Both the position numbers and the translations under genes were made by a program. Positions 43,590-53,293 of a DNA stretch of 64,000 nucleotides are shown here, one piece after another (within the stretch, counting starts at the first letter, position 1; each line of letters begins with the position of its first letter). Source of the stretch: Dokdonella immobilis. GTDB taxonomy: Bacteria; Pseudomonadota; Gammaproteobacteria; Xanthomonadales; Rhodanobacteraceae. Below the pieces are notes generated by a model. That model made no database searches, was not told the origin of the DNA, and saw nothing but the letters and a program-made list of their open reading frames with translations. The stretch is from NCBI RefSeq assembly GCF_900115085.1, contig NZ_FOVF01000008.1, forward strand, positions 62,001 to 126,000. Reading direction: 5' to 3'.

Positions 43590-44375
43590 TCAGGCCAGAT
43601 TGCGCCCGTGGAAGAGTTCCTCGATCTCGCGGCGGAGCAGGGCGCCGATGCGCTGGCGTTCCTTGAACGAGAGGTCGTCGGAGTGGGCTTCGAACAGGTA
43701 GGTGTCGAGGTCGAAGTCCTTGATGTGCATTTTCGTGTGGAACATGTTTTCCTGGTACACGTTGACGTCGAACATCTCGTATTTCTGGCGGATGTGCTTG
43801 GCCAGGTATTCCTGCACCGAGTTGATGCGGTGGTCCATGTAGTGCTTGCGGCCCTTCACGTCGCGGGTGAAGCCGCGCACGCGGTAGTCGGCGATGACGA
43901 TGTCCGACTCGAAGCTGTCGATCAGGAAGTTGAGCGCCTTCAGCGGCGAGATGACGCCGCAGGTGGCCACGTCGATATCCGCGCGGAAGGTCGCGATGCC
44001 GTTGTGCGGATGCGTTTCCGGATAGGTATGGACGGTGATGTGGCTCTTGTCGAGGTGGGCGACGACGGCGCCCGAGATCGTGTCGCGACCGAGCTTCTCG
44101 ACCACCGGCTCCTCGGAGATCAGGATCGTCACGCTGGCGCCCTGCGGATCGTAGTCCTGGCGCGCGACGTTGAGGATGTTGGCGCCGATGATGTCGGCCA
44201 CGTCGGTCAGGATCGTGGTCAGGCGCTCGGCGTTGTAGGCCTCGTCGATGTACTCGATGTAGCGCTGGCGCTGGTCTTCCGACACCGCGTAGCAGATGTC
44301 GTAGATATTGAAGCTGAGCGCCTTCGTGAGGTTGTTGAAACCCTGCAAACGCAGACGGGGGATGGGCTTTACCAC
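43590..44375 (-). CDS. speD: S-adenosylmethionine decarboxylase (proenzyme)
   Basis: The 261-residue pyruvoyl enzyme decarboxylates AdoMet to provide the aminopropyl donor for spermidine. The E. coli-type (class 1b) sequence is obvious: [52 protein letters not shown] (self-cleavage before Ser) and [20 protein letters not shown]. Start: GTG 44375 has GGAGG eight bases upstream and yields a family-like N-terminus (264 residues in E. coli). The ATG at 44417, used by the longest frame, has no ribosome site. No speE is adjacent. Confidence 0.95.
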   Translation of the reverse strand: MVKPIPRLRLQGFNNLTKALSFNIYDICYAVSEDQRQRYIEYIDEAYNAERLTTILTDVADIIGANILNVARQDYDPQGASVTILISEEPVVEKLGRDTISGAVVAHLDKSHITVHTYPETHPHNGIATFRADIDVATCGVISPLKALNFLIDSFESDIVIADYRVRGFTRDVKGRKHYMDHRINSVQEYLAKHIRQKYEMFDVNVYQENMFHTKMHIKDFDLDTYLFEAHSDDLSFKERQRIGALLRREIEELFHGRNLA

Positions 44376-44734
44376 TGCGACGACCTCCGACCCGGACCCC
44401 GGGGAAACGGCGCGCATTATGGGGCAATCAGGCAGGTGAATAAACCTTTGTCATGCCGGCCCGGCCGATTTCCGCGCATCCTGTGATCATCATCCTCAGG
44501 TCACATTCATATGCATGCCCGCGCCGGCCAAGCCAACCGGCAGGCGCTGGCAGTCCGGCTGGCTCCCGGCTGGGCCAGGTTCGCCGTTCGCCTGGCCTCG
44601 GCGCTGGCGGCGCTTGCATGCGCGCCACGCCGGGCTGCCATCGGCTGCTTGCCGACACCTGAGAGCCGATTTGCAATAAGATTGAGGCGAGGCTGCGAAT
44701 CAGGGGCGCAGTCGATGGAAAATTCCAGCCGCAT
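44376..44734. other. 359-bp intergenic region between speD and clp
   Basis: The divergent spacer must hold promoters for speD and clp. I see no ORF with coding support. A Trp/CRP-like operator could not be identified by eye. Sequence 44440-44520 is AT-richer than its surroundings. Confidence 0.45.
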
Positions 44735-45484
44735 ATGACCTGCGAATGCGGCGCCATGGGAGAACCTCGCGTGAAAATGGCTGATTTCCGATACACCCTG
44801 CAGCGCAATGTCTCAAAGGTGCAGGCCCCGCCATCGCTGACGCCGGACCGCGAGGCCATGGAGCGGTTTCTCGGCATGTGCCATCGCCGGCGCTACCCGA
44901 ACAAGACCGCGATCATCCGACCGGGCGATTCGGCCAACATTCTCTATTACGTCATCGACGGCTCGCTGACGGTCTCCTCGGAAGACGAGGAAGGCCGCGA
45001 GCTGATCCTCACCTATCTCAACCGCGGCGAGTTCATCGGCGAGATGGGCATCTTCGTCGAGACCCCGCGCCGCGAGGTCATGGTGCGCACGCGCACGCCG
45101 TGCGAGCTGGCCGAGATCGGCTACGAGCGCATGTTCAACCTGTTCGAGGGCCCGCTGCGCGACGAATGCCCGAAGATCCTGTTCGCGATCGGCTCGCAGC
45201 TGACCAACCGCCTGCTGCACACCAGCCGCAAGGTCAGCCGCCTCGCCTTCATGGACGTCACCGGCCGCGTCGGCAAGACCCTGATCGACCTGACCAACGA
45301 GCCCGATGCGATGACCCATCCGCTCGGCACCCAGATCCGCATCTCGCGCCAGGAAATCAGCCGCATCGTCGGCTGTTCGCGCGAGATGGTCGGACGCGTG
45401 CTCAAGCAGCTTGAAGAGCAGCGCATGATCGATGTCTCGGGCAAGACCATCGTCGTGCTCGGGCGCCGCGCGGATCCGCCCTGA
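44735..45484 (+). CDS. clp: CRP/FNR-family regulator, Clp-like
   Basis: This is a CRP-family transcription factor of up to 249 residues, like Xanthomonas Clp. RRRYPNKTAIIRPGDSANIL and YYVIDGSLTVSSEDEEGREL form the cyclic-nucleotide-binding barrel, followed by FIGEMGIFVE and RTRTPCELAEI. The long helix is KVSRLAFMDVTGRVGKTLID, and the helix-turn-helix is RQEISRIVGCSREMVGRVLK. Clp homologues bind cyclic di-GMP rather than cAMP and control virulence genes. In-frame starts at 44756, 44771 (GTG) and 44777 are all possible; the first 14 residues are atypical. It shares a divergent spacer with speD. Confidence 0.92.
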   Translation: MTCECGAMGEPRVKMADFRYTLQRNVSKVQAPPSLTPDREAMERFLGMCHRRRYPNKTAIIRPGDSANILYYVIDGSLTVSSEDEEGRELILTYLNRGEFIGEMGIFVETPRREVMVRTRTPCELAEIGYERMFNLFEGPLRDECPKILFAIGSQLTNRLLHTSRKVSRLAFMDVTGRVGKTLIDLTNEPDAMTHPLGTQIRISRQEISRIVGCSREMVGRVLKQLEEQRMIDVSGKTIVVLGRRADPP

Positions 45485-45502
45485 AGCCGACGACGGGGCG
45501 GC

Positions 45503-46207
45503 TCAGAACCAGTCGACCCGGCGCACCGTTCGCCCGAGCGCCGCTTCGACCCGCTTCACGGTCTGCGGCCCGGCATTCACCAGCACCGCTTCGCGCGCCG
45601 CCCTGAGCATCGGGATGTCGCGCGAGGAATCGCTGTAGGCGATGTCCCAGGTTTCAGCAAGCCCATGCGCTGCGATCTGCACCGGTTTGCGCGCGCCGAT
45701 GTTGTGCACATCCTTGCGCATGCCGAGCCGGCCTTCGCGCAATCGCGATGCGATGATTTCAAGATCGTGCAGGCCGACGGCCTCGAAGATCGCGCGGGCC
45801 AGGGTTTCCTCGCAACCAGTCACGATGACGACCCGATCGCCGTCGACGACATGGCGGCGCATCGCGGCAATGCCATCGCGGATGAAGATGCGCGGCCGCT
45901 GCACGAGCTCGGCGGCGAACGCGCGCGCCATCTCGCGGTAGCGCGCGGCGCCCACGCCGAGCAGGCCGATGCGCACGAACACGCCGGCCACCGGCATGCG
46001 CAACGAGCGGATCCCGGTCAACGGCAGCAGCAGCGGCACCGCGACCAGGGCAATCGAAAGCCGCCACCACGAGCGGCGCAGGCGCGAACGCACGAAGCGC
46101 GTATAGGCATCGCCGCGCATCAGCACGCCATCGAAATCGAACAGGACCAGGCGCTGTCGGCCTTCCGCCGTGCCTGGCGGAACGGCGCTTTCCAAAGAGG
46201 CGTCCAT
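45503..46207 (-). CDS. HAD-IB family phosphatase-like protein
   Basis: The 234-residue protein has HAD motifs VLFDFDGVLMRGDAYTRF (motif I, Asp nucleophile near residue 24), VVIVTGCEE (motif II) and AYSDSSRDIPML (motif IV). A hydrophobic stretch (LSIALVAVPLLLPLTGI) suggests a membrane-anchored cap, as in the PgpC/phosphoserine-like HAD-IB group. Its one-base overlap with trpC (TGATG) and fixed place behind it in Xanthomonads suggest cotranscription with trp genes. Substrate unknown. Confidence 0.83.
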   Translation of the reverse strand: MDASLESAVPPGTAEGRQRLVLFDFDGVLMRGDAYTRFVRSRLRRSWWRLSIALVAVPLLLPLTGIRSLRMPVAGVFVRIGLLGVGAARYREMARAFAAELVQRPRIFIRDGIAAMRRHVVDGDRVVIVTGCEETLARAIFEAVGLHDLEIIASRLREGRLGMRKDVHNIGARKPVQIAAHGLAETWDIAYSDSSRDIPMLRAAREAVLVNAGPQTVKRVEAALGRTVRRVDWF

Positions 46208-47001
46208 CAGTCGGCCTGGAACAGCGCGCGCAAGGCCACGCCCGGATCCTCGGCGCGCATGAACGATTCGCCGACCAGGAACGCACCGATGCCGGCTTCG
46301 CGCAGGCGCGCGACGTCGGTACGGGTCGCAATGCCGCTCTCGCTGACCAGCAGACGATCGGCCGGCGTCTGCCGACGCAGGTCCAGCGAGGTCTCCAGCG
46401 CCACCTCGAAGCTGCGCAGGTTACGGTTGTTGACGCCGATCAGCGGCGCCGGCACGTCGAGGGCCCGCTCCAGCTCGTCGGCGTCATGCACCTCGACCAG
46501 CACGTCGAGATCGAGCTCCGCGGCGAGCAGGCAGAGCTCGAGCAGGCGCGCGTCGTCGAGCGCGGCGACGATCAGCAGGATGCAATCGGCGCCGATCGCG
46601 CGTGCCTCGTAGACCTGGTAGGCATCGATCGTGAAATCCTTGCGCAGCACCGGCAAGGCGCAGGCGGCACGCGCCTGCTGGAGGAAGGCCTCGCTACCCT
46701 GGAAGAAATCCGCATCGGTCAGCACCGAAAGGCAGGTTGCACCGCCCTTCTCGTAACTGCGCGCAATCGCGGCCGGATCGAAATCGGGGCGGATCACGCC
46801 CTTGCTCGGGCTCGCCTTCTTGACCTCGGCGATCACCGCCGGCTGGCCGGCTTCGAGCCGCGATTCGATCGCCGCCGCGAAGCCGCGCGTGTCGGCGAGG
46901 TCGGCGCAGCGCGCGACCAGCTCGCGCAGCGGCGTGCGCGCGCTGCGCTCGGCGATTTCCTCGACCTTGCGGGCAAGGATACGGTCCAGAATGTCACTCA
47001 T
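46207..47001 (-). CDS. trpC: Indole-3-glycerol phosphate synthase
   Basis: The 264-residue TIM barrel converts CdRP to indole-3-glycerol phosphate. [20 protein letters not shown] (residues 53-72) has the phosphate-binding and catalytic Lys, [18 protein letters not shown] holds the second catalytic Lys and Asp, [10 protein letters not shown] the Glu, and [14 protein letters not shown] the Asn. It is monofunctional; the PRAI (TrpF) part is not fused. Length agrees with trpC elsewhere. It is separated from trpD by a REP-like element (47034-47110). Confidence 0.96.
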   Translation of the reverse strand: MSDILDRILARKVEEIAERSARTPLRELVARCADLADTRGFAAAIESRLEAGQPAVIAEVKKASPSKGVIRPDFDPAAIARSYEKGGATCLSVLTDADFFQGSEAFLQQARAACALPVLRKDFTIDAYQVYEARAIGADCILLIVAALDDARLLELCLLAAELDLDVLVEVHDADELERALDVPAPLIGVNNRNLRSFEVALETSLDLRRQTPADRLLVSESGIATRTDVARLREAGIGAFLVGESFMRAEDPGVALRALFQAD

Positions 47002-47033
47002 CGGTGCCCCTGTTCACTCATCATCATCGAATC

Positions 47034-47110
47034 GTAGGAAGCGGCTTCAGCCGCGATGCTCTTCGTTTCATATCCAAAGCAAGGGCATCGCGGCTGAAGC
47101 CGCTTCCTAC
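47034..47110. repeat. REP-like inverted palindrome between trpD and trpC
   Basis: The arms gtaggaagcggcttcagccg and cggctgaagccgcttcctac are perfect complements separated by 37 bp, the same unit as in lhr. It lies in the 105-bp trpD-trpC spacer. Confidence 0.9.
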
Positions 47111-48150
47111 AAGGGTTTCTCGACGGCCAGCCGCTGCGTGGCGCGCACGAATTCGTCGAGCTTGGCCCGGGCCGCGCCGCTTTCAATGGCCGCACGGGCC
47201 AGACCGATGCCCTCGGCGATCGAACCCGCTGCATTCGCCGCGTACAGCGCCGCGCCGGCATTCAGGCTGACGATGTCACGGGCCACCCCGGGCCGGTTCT
47301 CCAGCGCCTCGAGTACGCGCTCGCGCGACTGCTCGGCATTGTCCACGCGCAATTGCTGGCCGGAGGCCATGGCCAGGCCGAATTCCTCGGGATGCACTTC
47401 GTATTCATGGACGACGCCGTCACGAAGTTCGCCGACCAGGGTCGCCGCACCGAGCGAGATCTCGTCCATGCCGTCCTTGCCCCAGACCACCAGCGCATGG
47501 CGCGCGCCGAGCTGCTTGAGCACGCGCACGAGGATGCCAACCAGGTCGGGATGGAAGACGCCGAGCAGGATGTTCGGCGCGCCGGCCGGATTGGTCAGCG
47601 GACCGAGGATGTTGAAGATCGTGCGCACGCCCATTTCGCGGCGCACCGCCGCGACTGCTTTCATCGCCGGATGATGGATCGGCGCGAACATGAAGCCGAT
47701 GCCGACCTCCTCGATGCAGGCGGCCACCTGGGCCGGTTGCAATTCGATCGCGGCACCGAGCGCCTCGAGCACGTCGGCGCTGCCCGATTTCGACGACACG
47801 CTGCGGTTGCCGTGCTTGGCCACGCGCGCGCCGGCAGCGGCCACGACGAACATCGAGGCCGTGGAGATGTTGAAGCTGTTGCCGCCGTCGCCCCCGGTGC
47901 CGACGATATCGACGAAGTGCTCGCGCTCGGCGACGATCACGGGCGCGGCCAGCTCGCGCATGACCTCGGCCGCCGCGCTGATCTCGCCGATGCTTTCCTT
48001 CTTCACGCGCAGGCCGGTCAGGATCGCCGCCAGCATCGCGTCGGAGACTTCGCCGCGCATGACCTGGCGCATCAGCGCGACCATCTCGTCATGGAAGATC
48101 TCGCGATGCTCGATGGCGCGCTGCAGGGCCTGTTGGGGCGTTATCGACAT
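47107..48150 (-). CDS. trpD: Anthranilate phosphoribosyltransferase
   Basis: The 347-residue enzyme joins anthranilate to [23 protein letters not shown] (the GTGGD motif, near 80-98) binds [24 protein letters not shown] (KHGNR-SSxxGSAD) follows, and [13 protein letters not shown] completes the family signature. Its length matches other TrpD proteins. The REP-like element lies just past the stop codon and slightly overlaps the last four bases. Confidence 0.96.
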   Translation of the reverse strand: MSITPQQALQRAIEHREIFHDEMVALMRQVMRGEVSDAMLAAILTGLRVKKESIGEISAAAEVMRELAAPVIVAEREHFVDIVGTGGDGGNSFNISTASMFVVAAAGARVAKHGNRSVSSKSGSADVLEALGAAIELQPAQVAACIEEVGIGFMFAPIHHPAMKAVAAVRREMGVRTIFNILGPLTNPAGAPNILLGVFHPDLVGILVRVLKQLGARHALVVWGKDGMDEISLGAATLVGELRDGVVHEYEVHPEEFGLAMASGQQLRVDNAEQSRERVLEALENRPGVARDIVSLNAGAALYAANAAGSIAEGIGLARAAIESGAARAKLDEFVRATQRLAVEKPL

Positions 48151-48174
48151 GTCAGTTTCGTCTCAATCGCTTCC

Positions 48175-48248
48175 GTAGGAGCGCCTTCAGGCGCGATGCT
48201 TTTCCGGGGCGCATCGTCGAAAGGCATCGCGCCTGAAGGCGCTCCTAC
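48175..48248. repeat. REP-like inverted palindrome between trpG and trpD
   Basis: The arms gtaggagcgccttcaggcgc and gcgcctgaaggcgctcctac pair perfectly around a 34-bp core. It is a sequence variant (gcgcctt instead of gcggctt) of the elements in lhr and before trpC. It occupies most of the 133-bp trpG-trpD spacer. Confidence 0.9.
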
Positions 48249-48283
48249 GCCGGTGCCGGCGAATGCGTGGATGTTGCGCGCGT

Positions 48284-48862
48284 TCATCGACGCAGAAAAT
48301 TCCGCAGCAAGGCATGGCCATGCTGGGTCAGGATCGATTCGGGATGGAACTGCACGCCTTCGACGGCGAGCTCGCGATGGCGAAAGCCCATGATTTCGTC
48401 GCGACTGCCGTTGGCGCTCTCGGTCCAGGCCGTGACTTCGAGGCAATCGGGCAGCGAGTCCTTGTCGACCACGAGCGAATGATAGCGCGTGGCCTCGAAC
48501 GGATTGGGCAGGTCGCGGAACACGCCCTTGCCGGTATGGTGGATCGGCGAGGTCTTGCCGTGCATGATCTGGCGCGCACGCACGACCTTGCCGCCGAAGG
48601 CCTGGCCGATCGCCTGGTGGCCGAGGCAGACGCCGAAGATCGGCACAACGGCCGAAAGCTCGGCGAGCAACTCAAGCGACACCCCGGCTTCGTTCGGCGT
48701 GCACGGCCCGGGCGAAATCACGATGGAACTCGGTTTGAGCTCGGCAATCTGCGCCACCGACAACTCGTCGTTGCGCACCACCTTGACGTCCTCGCCCAGC
48801 TCGCCCAGGTACTGCACGAGGTTGAAGGTGAAGCTGTCGTAGTTGTCGATCATCAGCAGCAT
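48284..48862 (-). CDS. trpG: Anthranilate synthase component II (glutamine amidotransferase)
   Basis: The 192-residue amidotransferase supplies ammonia to Trp[21 protein letters not shown] at the start, [29 protein letters not shown] (catalytic Cys near 83) and [10 protein letters not shown] (His, Glu) define TrpG/PabA. Starts at 48862 (MLLMID) and 48853 (MIDNYDS) are both plausible. trpE is about 5 kb away, separated by unrelated genes. Confidence 0.95.
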   Translation of the reverse strand: MLLMIDNYDSFTFNLVQYLGELGEDVKVVRNDELSVAQIAELKPSSIVISPGPCTPNEAGVSLELLAELSAVVPIFGVCLGHQAIGQAFGGKVVRARQIMHGKTSPIHHTGKGVFRDLPNPFEATRYHSLVVDKDSLPDCLEVTAWTESANGSRDEIMGFRHRELAVEGVQFHPESILTQHGHALLRNFLRR

Positions 48863-49022
48863 GGCGGGCGCCCAGGGTTCGATCCGGGCGTGACGCCAGC
48901 GGAAGCGGCCGCCGATTGTATAGGCGAACCGTGCGGGCCTCCATCGACGCGGGAGGGTCCCGGCCCGCCGCCGATAGTGTCGGCCGCGGGCCGCTGCTGC
49001 CGGAAGCCGGATCGCTCTGGCC

Positions 49023-49724
49023 TCAGCGCGGCAGGTCGAACAGCAGGAACTCGGCGTCGTTGCCACCGTCGACCACCACCGCCGTTTCGTCGGTAATCTT
49101 CAGGGCGTCACCGCCCTTGAGGGCAATGCCGTTGGCCGACAGGGAACCGCGGATCAGGTGCAGATAGGCGATGCGGCCCGGCTCGAGCGCGTGCTGCAGA
49201 CGATCGGCGCCATCGACGATCGAAGCGTAGATGGCCACATCCTGATGCACGAGCACCGAACCTTCGCGGCCATCGTCCGAAGCGATCAGACGCAGCCGTC
49301 CGCGCTTGGATTCCGTCGGGAAGTGCTTCTCCTCGTAGCTCGGCGCGATGCCACGGCGCTCGGGGATGATCCAGATCTGCAGGAAGTGCACCGGTTCGCG
49401 GTTCGAGTGATTGAACTCGCTGTGCTGCACGCCGGTTCCGGCGCTCATGCGCTGCACGTCGCCGTAGCGGATGACCGAGCCGGTACCCATGCTGTCCTTG
49501 TGCTCGAGGGCGCCATCAAGCACGTAGGAGATGATCTCCATGTCCTGATGGGCATGGGTTCCGAAACCCTGGCCTGGCTGCACGCGGTCCTCGTTGATCA
49601 CGCGCAGGGGACCAAAACCCATATGTGCCGGATCGTGGTAGCCGGCGAACGAAAAACTGTGGCGCGACGACAGCCAGCCGTGCTCGGCCGGACCACGGTC
49701 CTCGCCTTTGTGGACTTGCAACAT
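49023..49724 (-). CDS. Pirin family protein
   Basis: The 233-residue cupin protein has the pirin pattern [20 protein letters not shown], then [20 protein letters not shown] with the two His and Glu metal ligands, and [19 protein letters not shown]. Bacterial pirins bind iron and have quercetinase or regulatory activity. AGGAG lies about eight bases before ATG 49724, which fixes the start against the longer frame to 49760. It is divergent from a LysR-type regulator with 155 bp between the ATGs, a common pairing in which the regulator controls pirin. Confidence 0.9.
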   Translation of the reverse strand: MLQVHKGEDRGPAEHGWLSSRHSFSFAGYHDPAHMGFGPLRVINEDRVQPGQGFGTHAHQDMEIISYVLDGALEHKDSMGTGSVIRYGDVQRMSAGTGVQHSEFNHSNREPVHFLQIWIIPERRGIAPSYEEKHFPTESKRGRLRLIASDDGREGSVLVHQDVAIYASIVDGADRLQHALEPGRIAYLHLIRGSLSANGIALKGGDALKITDETAVVVDGGNDAEFLLFDLPR

Positions 49725-49879
49725 GATGCTTCTCCTGATCCTGTTCAAATTCATCGACACTTGAATTTCGGCTACTTGACGGGCCCGAACTCAGTGCTAC
49801 CTTGGATGACGCGCATTATCCGCCCAGCAAACCGATTCCAAAAACGAGTAATTTCCGTGTCTATCATCGATTTCTTCGA

Positions 49880-50824
49880 ATGTTGCGCCTGAGCCTCGAT
49901 GCGCTCGAGGTCGTCGACGCGATCGATCGCCGCGGCTCGTTCTCGGCGGCCGCACGCGAGCTGTTCCGGGTGCCCTCGACGGTCTCCTACACGGTGGCCA
50001 GGCTTGAGGAAGACCTCGGCGTGGCGCTGTTCGAGCGTCACGGCCCACGCGTGGTCCTGACCCAGGCCGGCCAGGAGCTGCTGCGCGAGGGCCGACACCT
50101 GCTGAAGGCGGCCGAGGATCTGGAACATCGGGTTCGCCGCGTCGCCTCGGGCTGGGAAACCGAGTTCGCCATCGGCATCGATTCGATGTTCGCGCCGATC
50201 TGCCTGCGCGCCGAAATCGAAGCCTTCTGCGCGGTGGCCGAACAGACCCGCCTGCGCATCGCCCAGGAGACCCTGTCTGGTACCTGGGAGTCGCTGCTCG
50301 ATCATCGCGTCGACCTGCTGGTCGGCGCCGCCGGCGATGGCCCCTCCGGAGGCGGCTATGGCTCGGTACCGCTTGGCACCATGCAATTCGTTTTTGCCGT
50401 CGCGCCCGAACACGCCTTGGCGCGCCTGCGGCGACCGCTCGGCAAGGGCGATCTGCAGGCCCACCGGGCCATCGTTGCGGCCGACTCCGCGCGCCGACTG
50501 GCGCCGCGCACGGTCGGCGTCATGCTCGGGCAGGACACGCTGACCGTACCCGACATGCGCAGCAAGCTCGACTTCCAGCTGGCGGGGCTCGGCTTCGGCT
50601 TCCTGCCGAAGGCGTGCGCCCAGGCCGCCATCGATGCCGGTCGCCTCGTCGCCCTGGAGGTCGAGGAGCCCAAACCCGACGAGACCTTTCACCTCGCCTG
50701 GCGCACCGAAGAGGGCGGGCAGGCACGCGCCTGGTGGCTGCACGCGATGGGCCAGCCGAACGTGTTCGACCGCATGCTGCGTCATTGCATCGAACCTTCA
50801 TTCATGGCGGAGGCTGTGCCTTGA
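49880..50824 (+). CDS. LysR-family transcriptional regulator
   Basis: The 314-residue protein is a LysR-type regulator: HTH in AAARELFRVPSTVSYTVARL (residues 20-39), then EEDLGVALFERHGPRVVLTQ and a substrate-binding-like effector domain. The conserved FLPKACAQAAIDAGRLV lies near 245. Its position divergent from pirin suggests control of pirin and itself. ATG 49880 (MLRLSLDALEVVDAIDRRG) fits the family start; the longer frame to 49802 would cross the pirin promoter region. The stop overlaps the TTG start of the next gene. Confidence 0.9.
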   Translation: MLRLSLDALEVVDAIDRRGSFSAAARELFRVPSTVSYTVARLEEDLGVALFERHGPRVVLTQAGQELLREGRHLLKAAEDLEHRVRRVASGWETEFAIGIDSMFAPICLRAEIEAFCAVAEQTRLRIAQETLSGTWESLLDHRVDLLVGAAGDGPSGGGYGSVPLGTMQFVFAVAPEHALARLRRPLGKGDLQAHRAIVAADSARRLAPRTVGVMLGQDTLTVPDMRSKLDFQLAGLGFGFLPKACAQAAIDAGRLVALEVEEPKPDETFHLAWRTEEGGQARAWWLHAMGQPNVFDRMLRHCIEPSFMAEAVP

Positions 50825-51390
50825 CCCCTTCTGCGTTGCCGCACCCGAACGAACTGATAACCCTGGTCATCCGCCACCTGATCCGGCCTGGCCTCGCACC
50901 AGCCTATGAAGCGTGGCTCAGCCGGATCATGCCGATCGCACATGACTTCCCTGGCCATCTTGGTACCCAGGTGATTCGTCCGACGACTGCGTCGGAGCCC
51001 TACACGATCGTGATCCGCTTCATCGACAGCGAACATCTGAATGCATGGATGGGTTCGCCGCAGCGGCGCGCACTGATTGCCGAGATCACGCCGATCCTGG
51101 CCAGCCCCGATACTTTTGAAACACATCCCGGTGCGGCGTTCTGGTTCACGCCGAGCGTCGTCGGCAGCCGCGCGCCCGTACGCTGGAAGCAGGCCCTGCT
51201 GACCCTGCTCGTGATCTATCCATTGACCGTGCTGGTGCCGTTCCTCCTGCACCCGCTGTTCGACGCCGTGCCCTGGTTCGCAACCCAGCCGCAGCGCGGA
51301 CTGCTGGTCACGCTGTGCATGGTGCTGCTCGTCGTCTACCTGATCATGCCGCGGATGACGCGTTGGCTGGCGGGGTGGCTGACGCGCTGA
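50821..51390 (+). CDS. Antibiotic biosynthesis monooxygenase-like protein with two membrane helices
   Basis: The 189-residue protein has an ABM-type ferredoxin-like dimeric alpha-beta domain (ITLVIRHLIRPGLAPAYEAW, and FIDSEHLNAWMGSPQRRAL) followed by two membrane helices near the C-terminus (ALLTLLVIYPLTVLVPFLLH and LLVTLCMVLLVVYLIMPRM). This pairing is known in proteins annotated 'antibiotic biosynthesis monooxygenase' with unknown substrates. The start is TTG 50821 with a perfect GGAGG seven bases upstream, overlapping the LysR stop (TTGA), so it is probably translationally coupled and under LysR control. Confidence 0.82.
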   Translation: MTPSALPHPNELITLVIRHLIRPGLAPAYEAWLSRIMPIAHDFPGHLGTQVIRPTTASEPYTIVIRFIDSEHLNAWMGSPQRRALIAEITPILASPDTFETHPGAAFWFTPSVVGSRAPVRWKQALLTLLVIYPLTVLVPFLLHPLFDAVPWFATQPQRGLLVTLCMVLLVVYLIMPRMTRWLAGWLTR

Positions 51391-51391
51391 A

Positions 51392-53149
51392 TCAGACCGG
51401 CTGCGGACTCTCGCCGGCAGCCTCGCCGGGGGTTGGCAACTGGTTGGCCGCCTCGAGGCGCTGGGCCAGGCGCACCAGCGATTCGACCGAATCGCACATG
51501 CTGCGCGCGATTTCACTTTCGCCCATGATCGTGGCGTCCGCGCCGGCCTTGTGCAGATAGGCGACCTCCTCGTCGGAGTGCGCGCGCGCAAGGATGGCCA
51601 ATCCCGGATTGGCCTCGCGGGCCAGCTTGATGATCGGGCCCGCCTCGAGGGCCTGGGAGATCGCCACCAGCAGCGCGCGCGCGCTGCCCAGATGGGCGTC
51701 GCTGAGCACTTCGGTCGAGACTGCGTTGCCGAAGATGCACGGAATGCCGAGCTTGCGCGCGTCGATGCAGTGGTCGCGGTCGGAATCGATCAGGACCAGC
51801 GGCATGCCGTGCTCGTGCAGCGCCCGGGCCACGCGCGAACCGACCTGGCCATAGCCGACCAGGATGATGTGGTTGGCGGTCGGAATGGCGGCGCGATCCG
51901 GCAGGATATCGTCTTCGCGGCTATCCAGTGAGCGCTCGGCGGCCGCATGGATCTCAGGCCCGTGAGCGGCCGACCAGCGATCGAGCAGGACGAACAGCAT
52001 TGGATTGACGATGATCGAAAGCAGCGCGGCGGCGAGGATCAGGTTGCGCGCGTCGGGGCTGAGCAGACCGAGGCTGACGCCCAGCGCGGCGAGGATGAAG
52101 GAAAACTCGCCGATCTGGGCCAGCCCGGTGGCCAGGGTCAGCTGGGTCTGCTTCGGCTGGCGAAAGATGCGGGTGACGATGAAGCCGCAAAACGAATTGC
52201 CGAGCACGATGATCAGGAAGGTGGCGAGGATCGCCAGTGGTTGCTCGAGCAGGATGTGCGGATCGAACAGCATGCCGACCGAAACGAAGAACAGCACGGC
52301 GAAGGCATCGCGCATCGGCAGCGAATCGTTGGCCGCCGCATGGCTGAGCTTGGACTCGTTGAGCATGACCCCGGCGAGGAACGCACCGAGCGCGAAGGAA
52401 ACCTCGAAGATCGCCGCGGAAACATACGCCACGCCAAGCGCGATCGCGAGCACGGCCAGGGTGAACAGTTCGCGCGAGCCGATGCTGGCGGTGCGCTCGA
52501 GTGCCCACGGAATGACGCGCCGGCCAATGGCCAGCATCAGCACGATGAAGACGGTGACCTTGCCAAGGGTCCAGCCCAGTGCACTGAGCAGGCTGCCGCG
52601 AGCGCCGGCATCGGCCGCATCACCGCCGAGCACGCCGGCCAGCGGCGGCAGCATGACCAGCACGAGCACCATCAGCAGGTCTTCGACGATCAGCCAGCCG
52701 ATCGCGATGCGACCGCGCTGGGTTTCGAGCAGGCGGCGTTCCTCGAGCGCGCGCATCAGGACCACCGTGCTGGCCACGGACAGGCAGACCCCGAAGATCA
52801 GCCCCGAACCCCAGCTCCAGTCCATGAACCAGCCGAGCAGCATGCCGAGACTGGTCGCCACGAGCACCTGGAACAGGGCGCCGGGCACGACGATCTTGCG
52901 CACCGCCCAGAGGTCGCCGATCGAGAAGTGGAGGCCCACGCCGAACATCAGCAGGATCACGCCGATTTCGGACAGTTGCTGGGCGATCGCCGAGTCGGCC
53001 ACGAATCCGGGCGTGAATGGACCGACCACGACCCCGGCGACGAGATAGCCGAACAACGGCGACAGGCGCAGGCGCTGGGCCAGCATGCCGAACACGAAGG
53101 CCAGGCAGATGCCGCCGACGAGCATCGCGATCAGGGGCGTATGGTGCAC
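51392..53149 (-). CDS. Kef-type K+/H+ antiporter with TrkA-N domain
   Basis: The 585-residue transporter has about 12 membrane helices of the CPA2 type: SPLFGYLVAGVVVGPFTPGF, SEIGVILLMFGVGLHFSIGD and GFIVTRIF. A cytosolic Rossmann RCK/TrkA-N domain (IILVGYGQVGSRVARALHEH, near 435) could sense NAD(H) or thiols. It resembles YbaL/KefB of enterics and probably exchanges K+ or Na+ for protons. The start is GTG 53149, six bases after GGAGGG. It converges on the ABM-like gene with one base between stops. Confidence 0.92.
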   Translation of the reverse strand: MHHTPLIAMLVGGICLAFVFGMLAQRLRLSPLFGYLVAGVVVGPFTPGFVADSAIAQQLSEIGVILLMFGVGLHFSIGDLWAVRKIVVPGALFQVLVATSLGMLLGWFMDWSWGSGLIFGVCLSVASTVVLMRALEERRLLETQRGRIAIGWLIVEDLLMVLVLVMLPPLAGVLGGDAADAGARGSLLSALGWTLGKVTVFIVLMLAIGRRVIPWALERTASIGSRELFTLAVLAIALGVAYVSAAIFEVSFALGAFLAGVMLNESKLSHAAANDSLPMRDAFAVLFFVSVGMLFDPHILLEQPLAILATFLIIVLGNSFCGFIVTRIFRQPKQTQLTLATGLAQIGEFSFILAALGVSLGLLSPDARNLILAAALLSIIVNPMLFVLLDRWSAAHGPEIHAAAERSLDSREDDILPDRAAIPTANHIILVGYGQVGSRVARALHEHGMPLVLIDSDRDHCIDARKLGIPCIFGNAVSTEVLSDAHLGSARALLVAISQALEAGPIIKLAREANPGLAILARAHSDEEVAYLHKAGADATIMGESEIARSMCDSVESLVRLAQRLEAANQLPTPGEAAGESPQPV

Positions 53150-53293
53150 GTTCGTCCCTCCTTCACCCGCGCGAGCATCGCTCGGGCGTGGACTTCACTA
53201 TAGCAAGCGTCGATCGGGCCACGCGCTCGGCACACGCCCATGCACGGCGCGCGTGCGGCGCGGCCGGGTCGAATTGAAGGGACCTGCCTGAGA

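Noticed and set aside
44376-44734. Short ORFs between speD and clp (for example from 44453 and 44511 on the plus strand)
   Set aside because: No ribosome site, no similarity, and they disagree in frame with each other; the region is best read as a divergent promoter.
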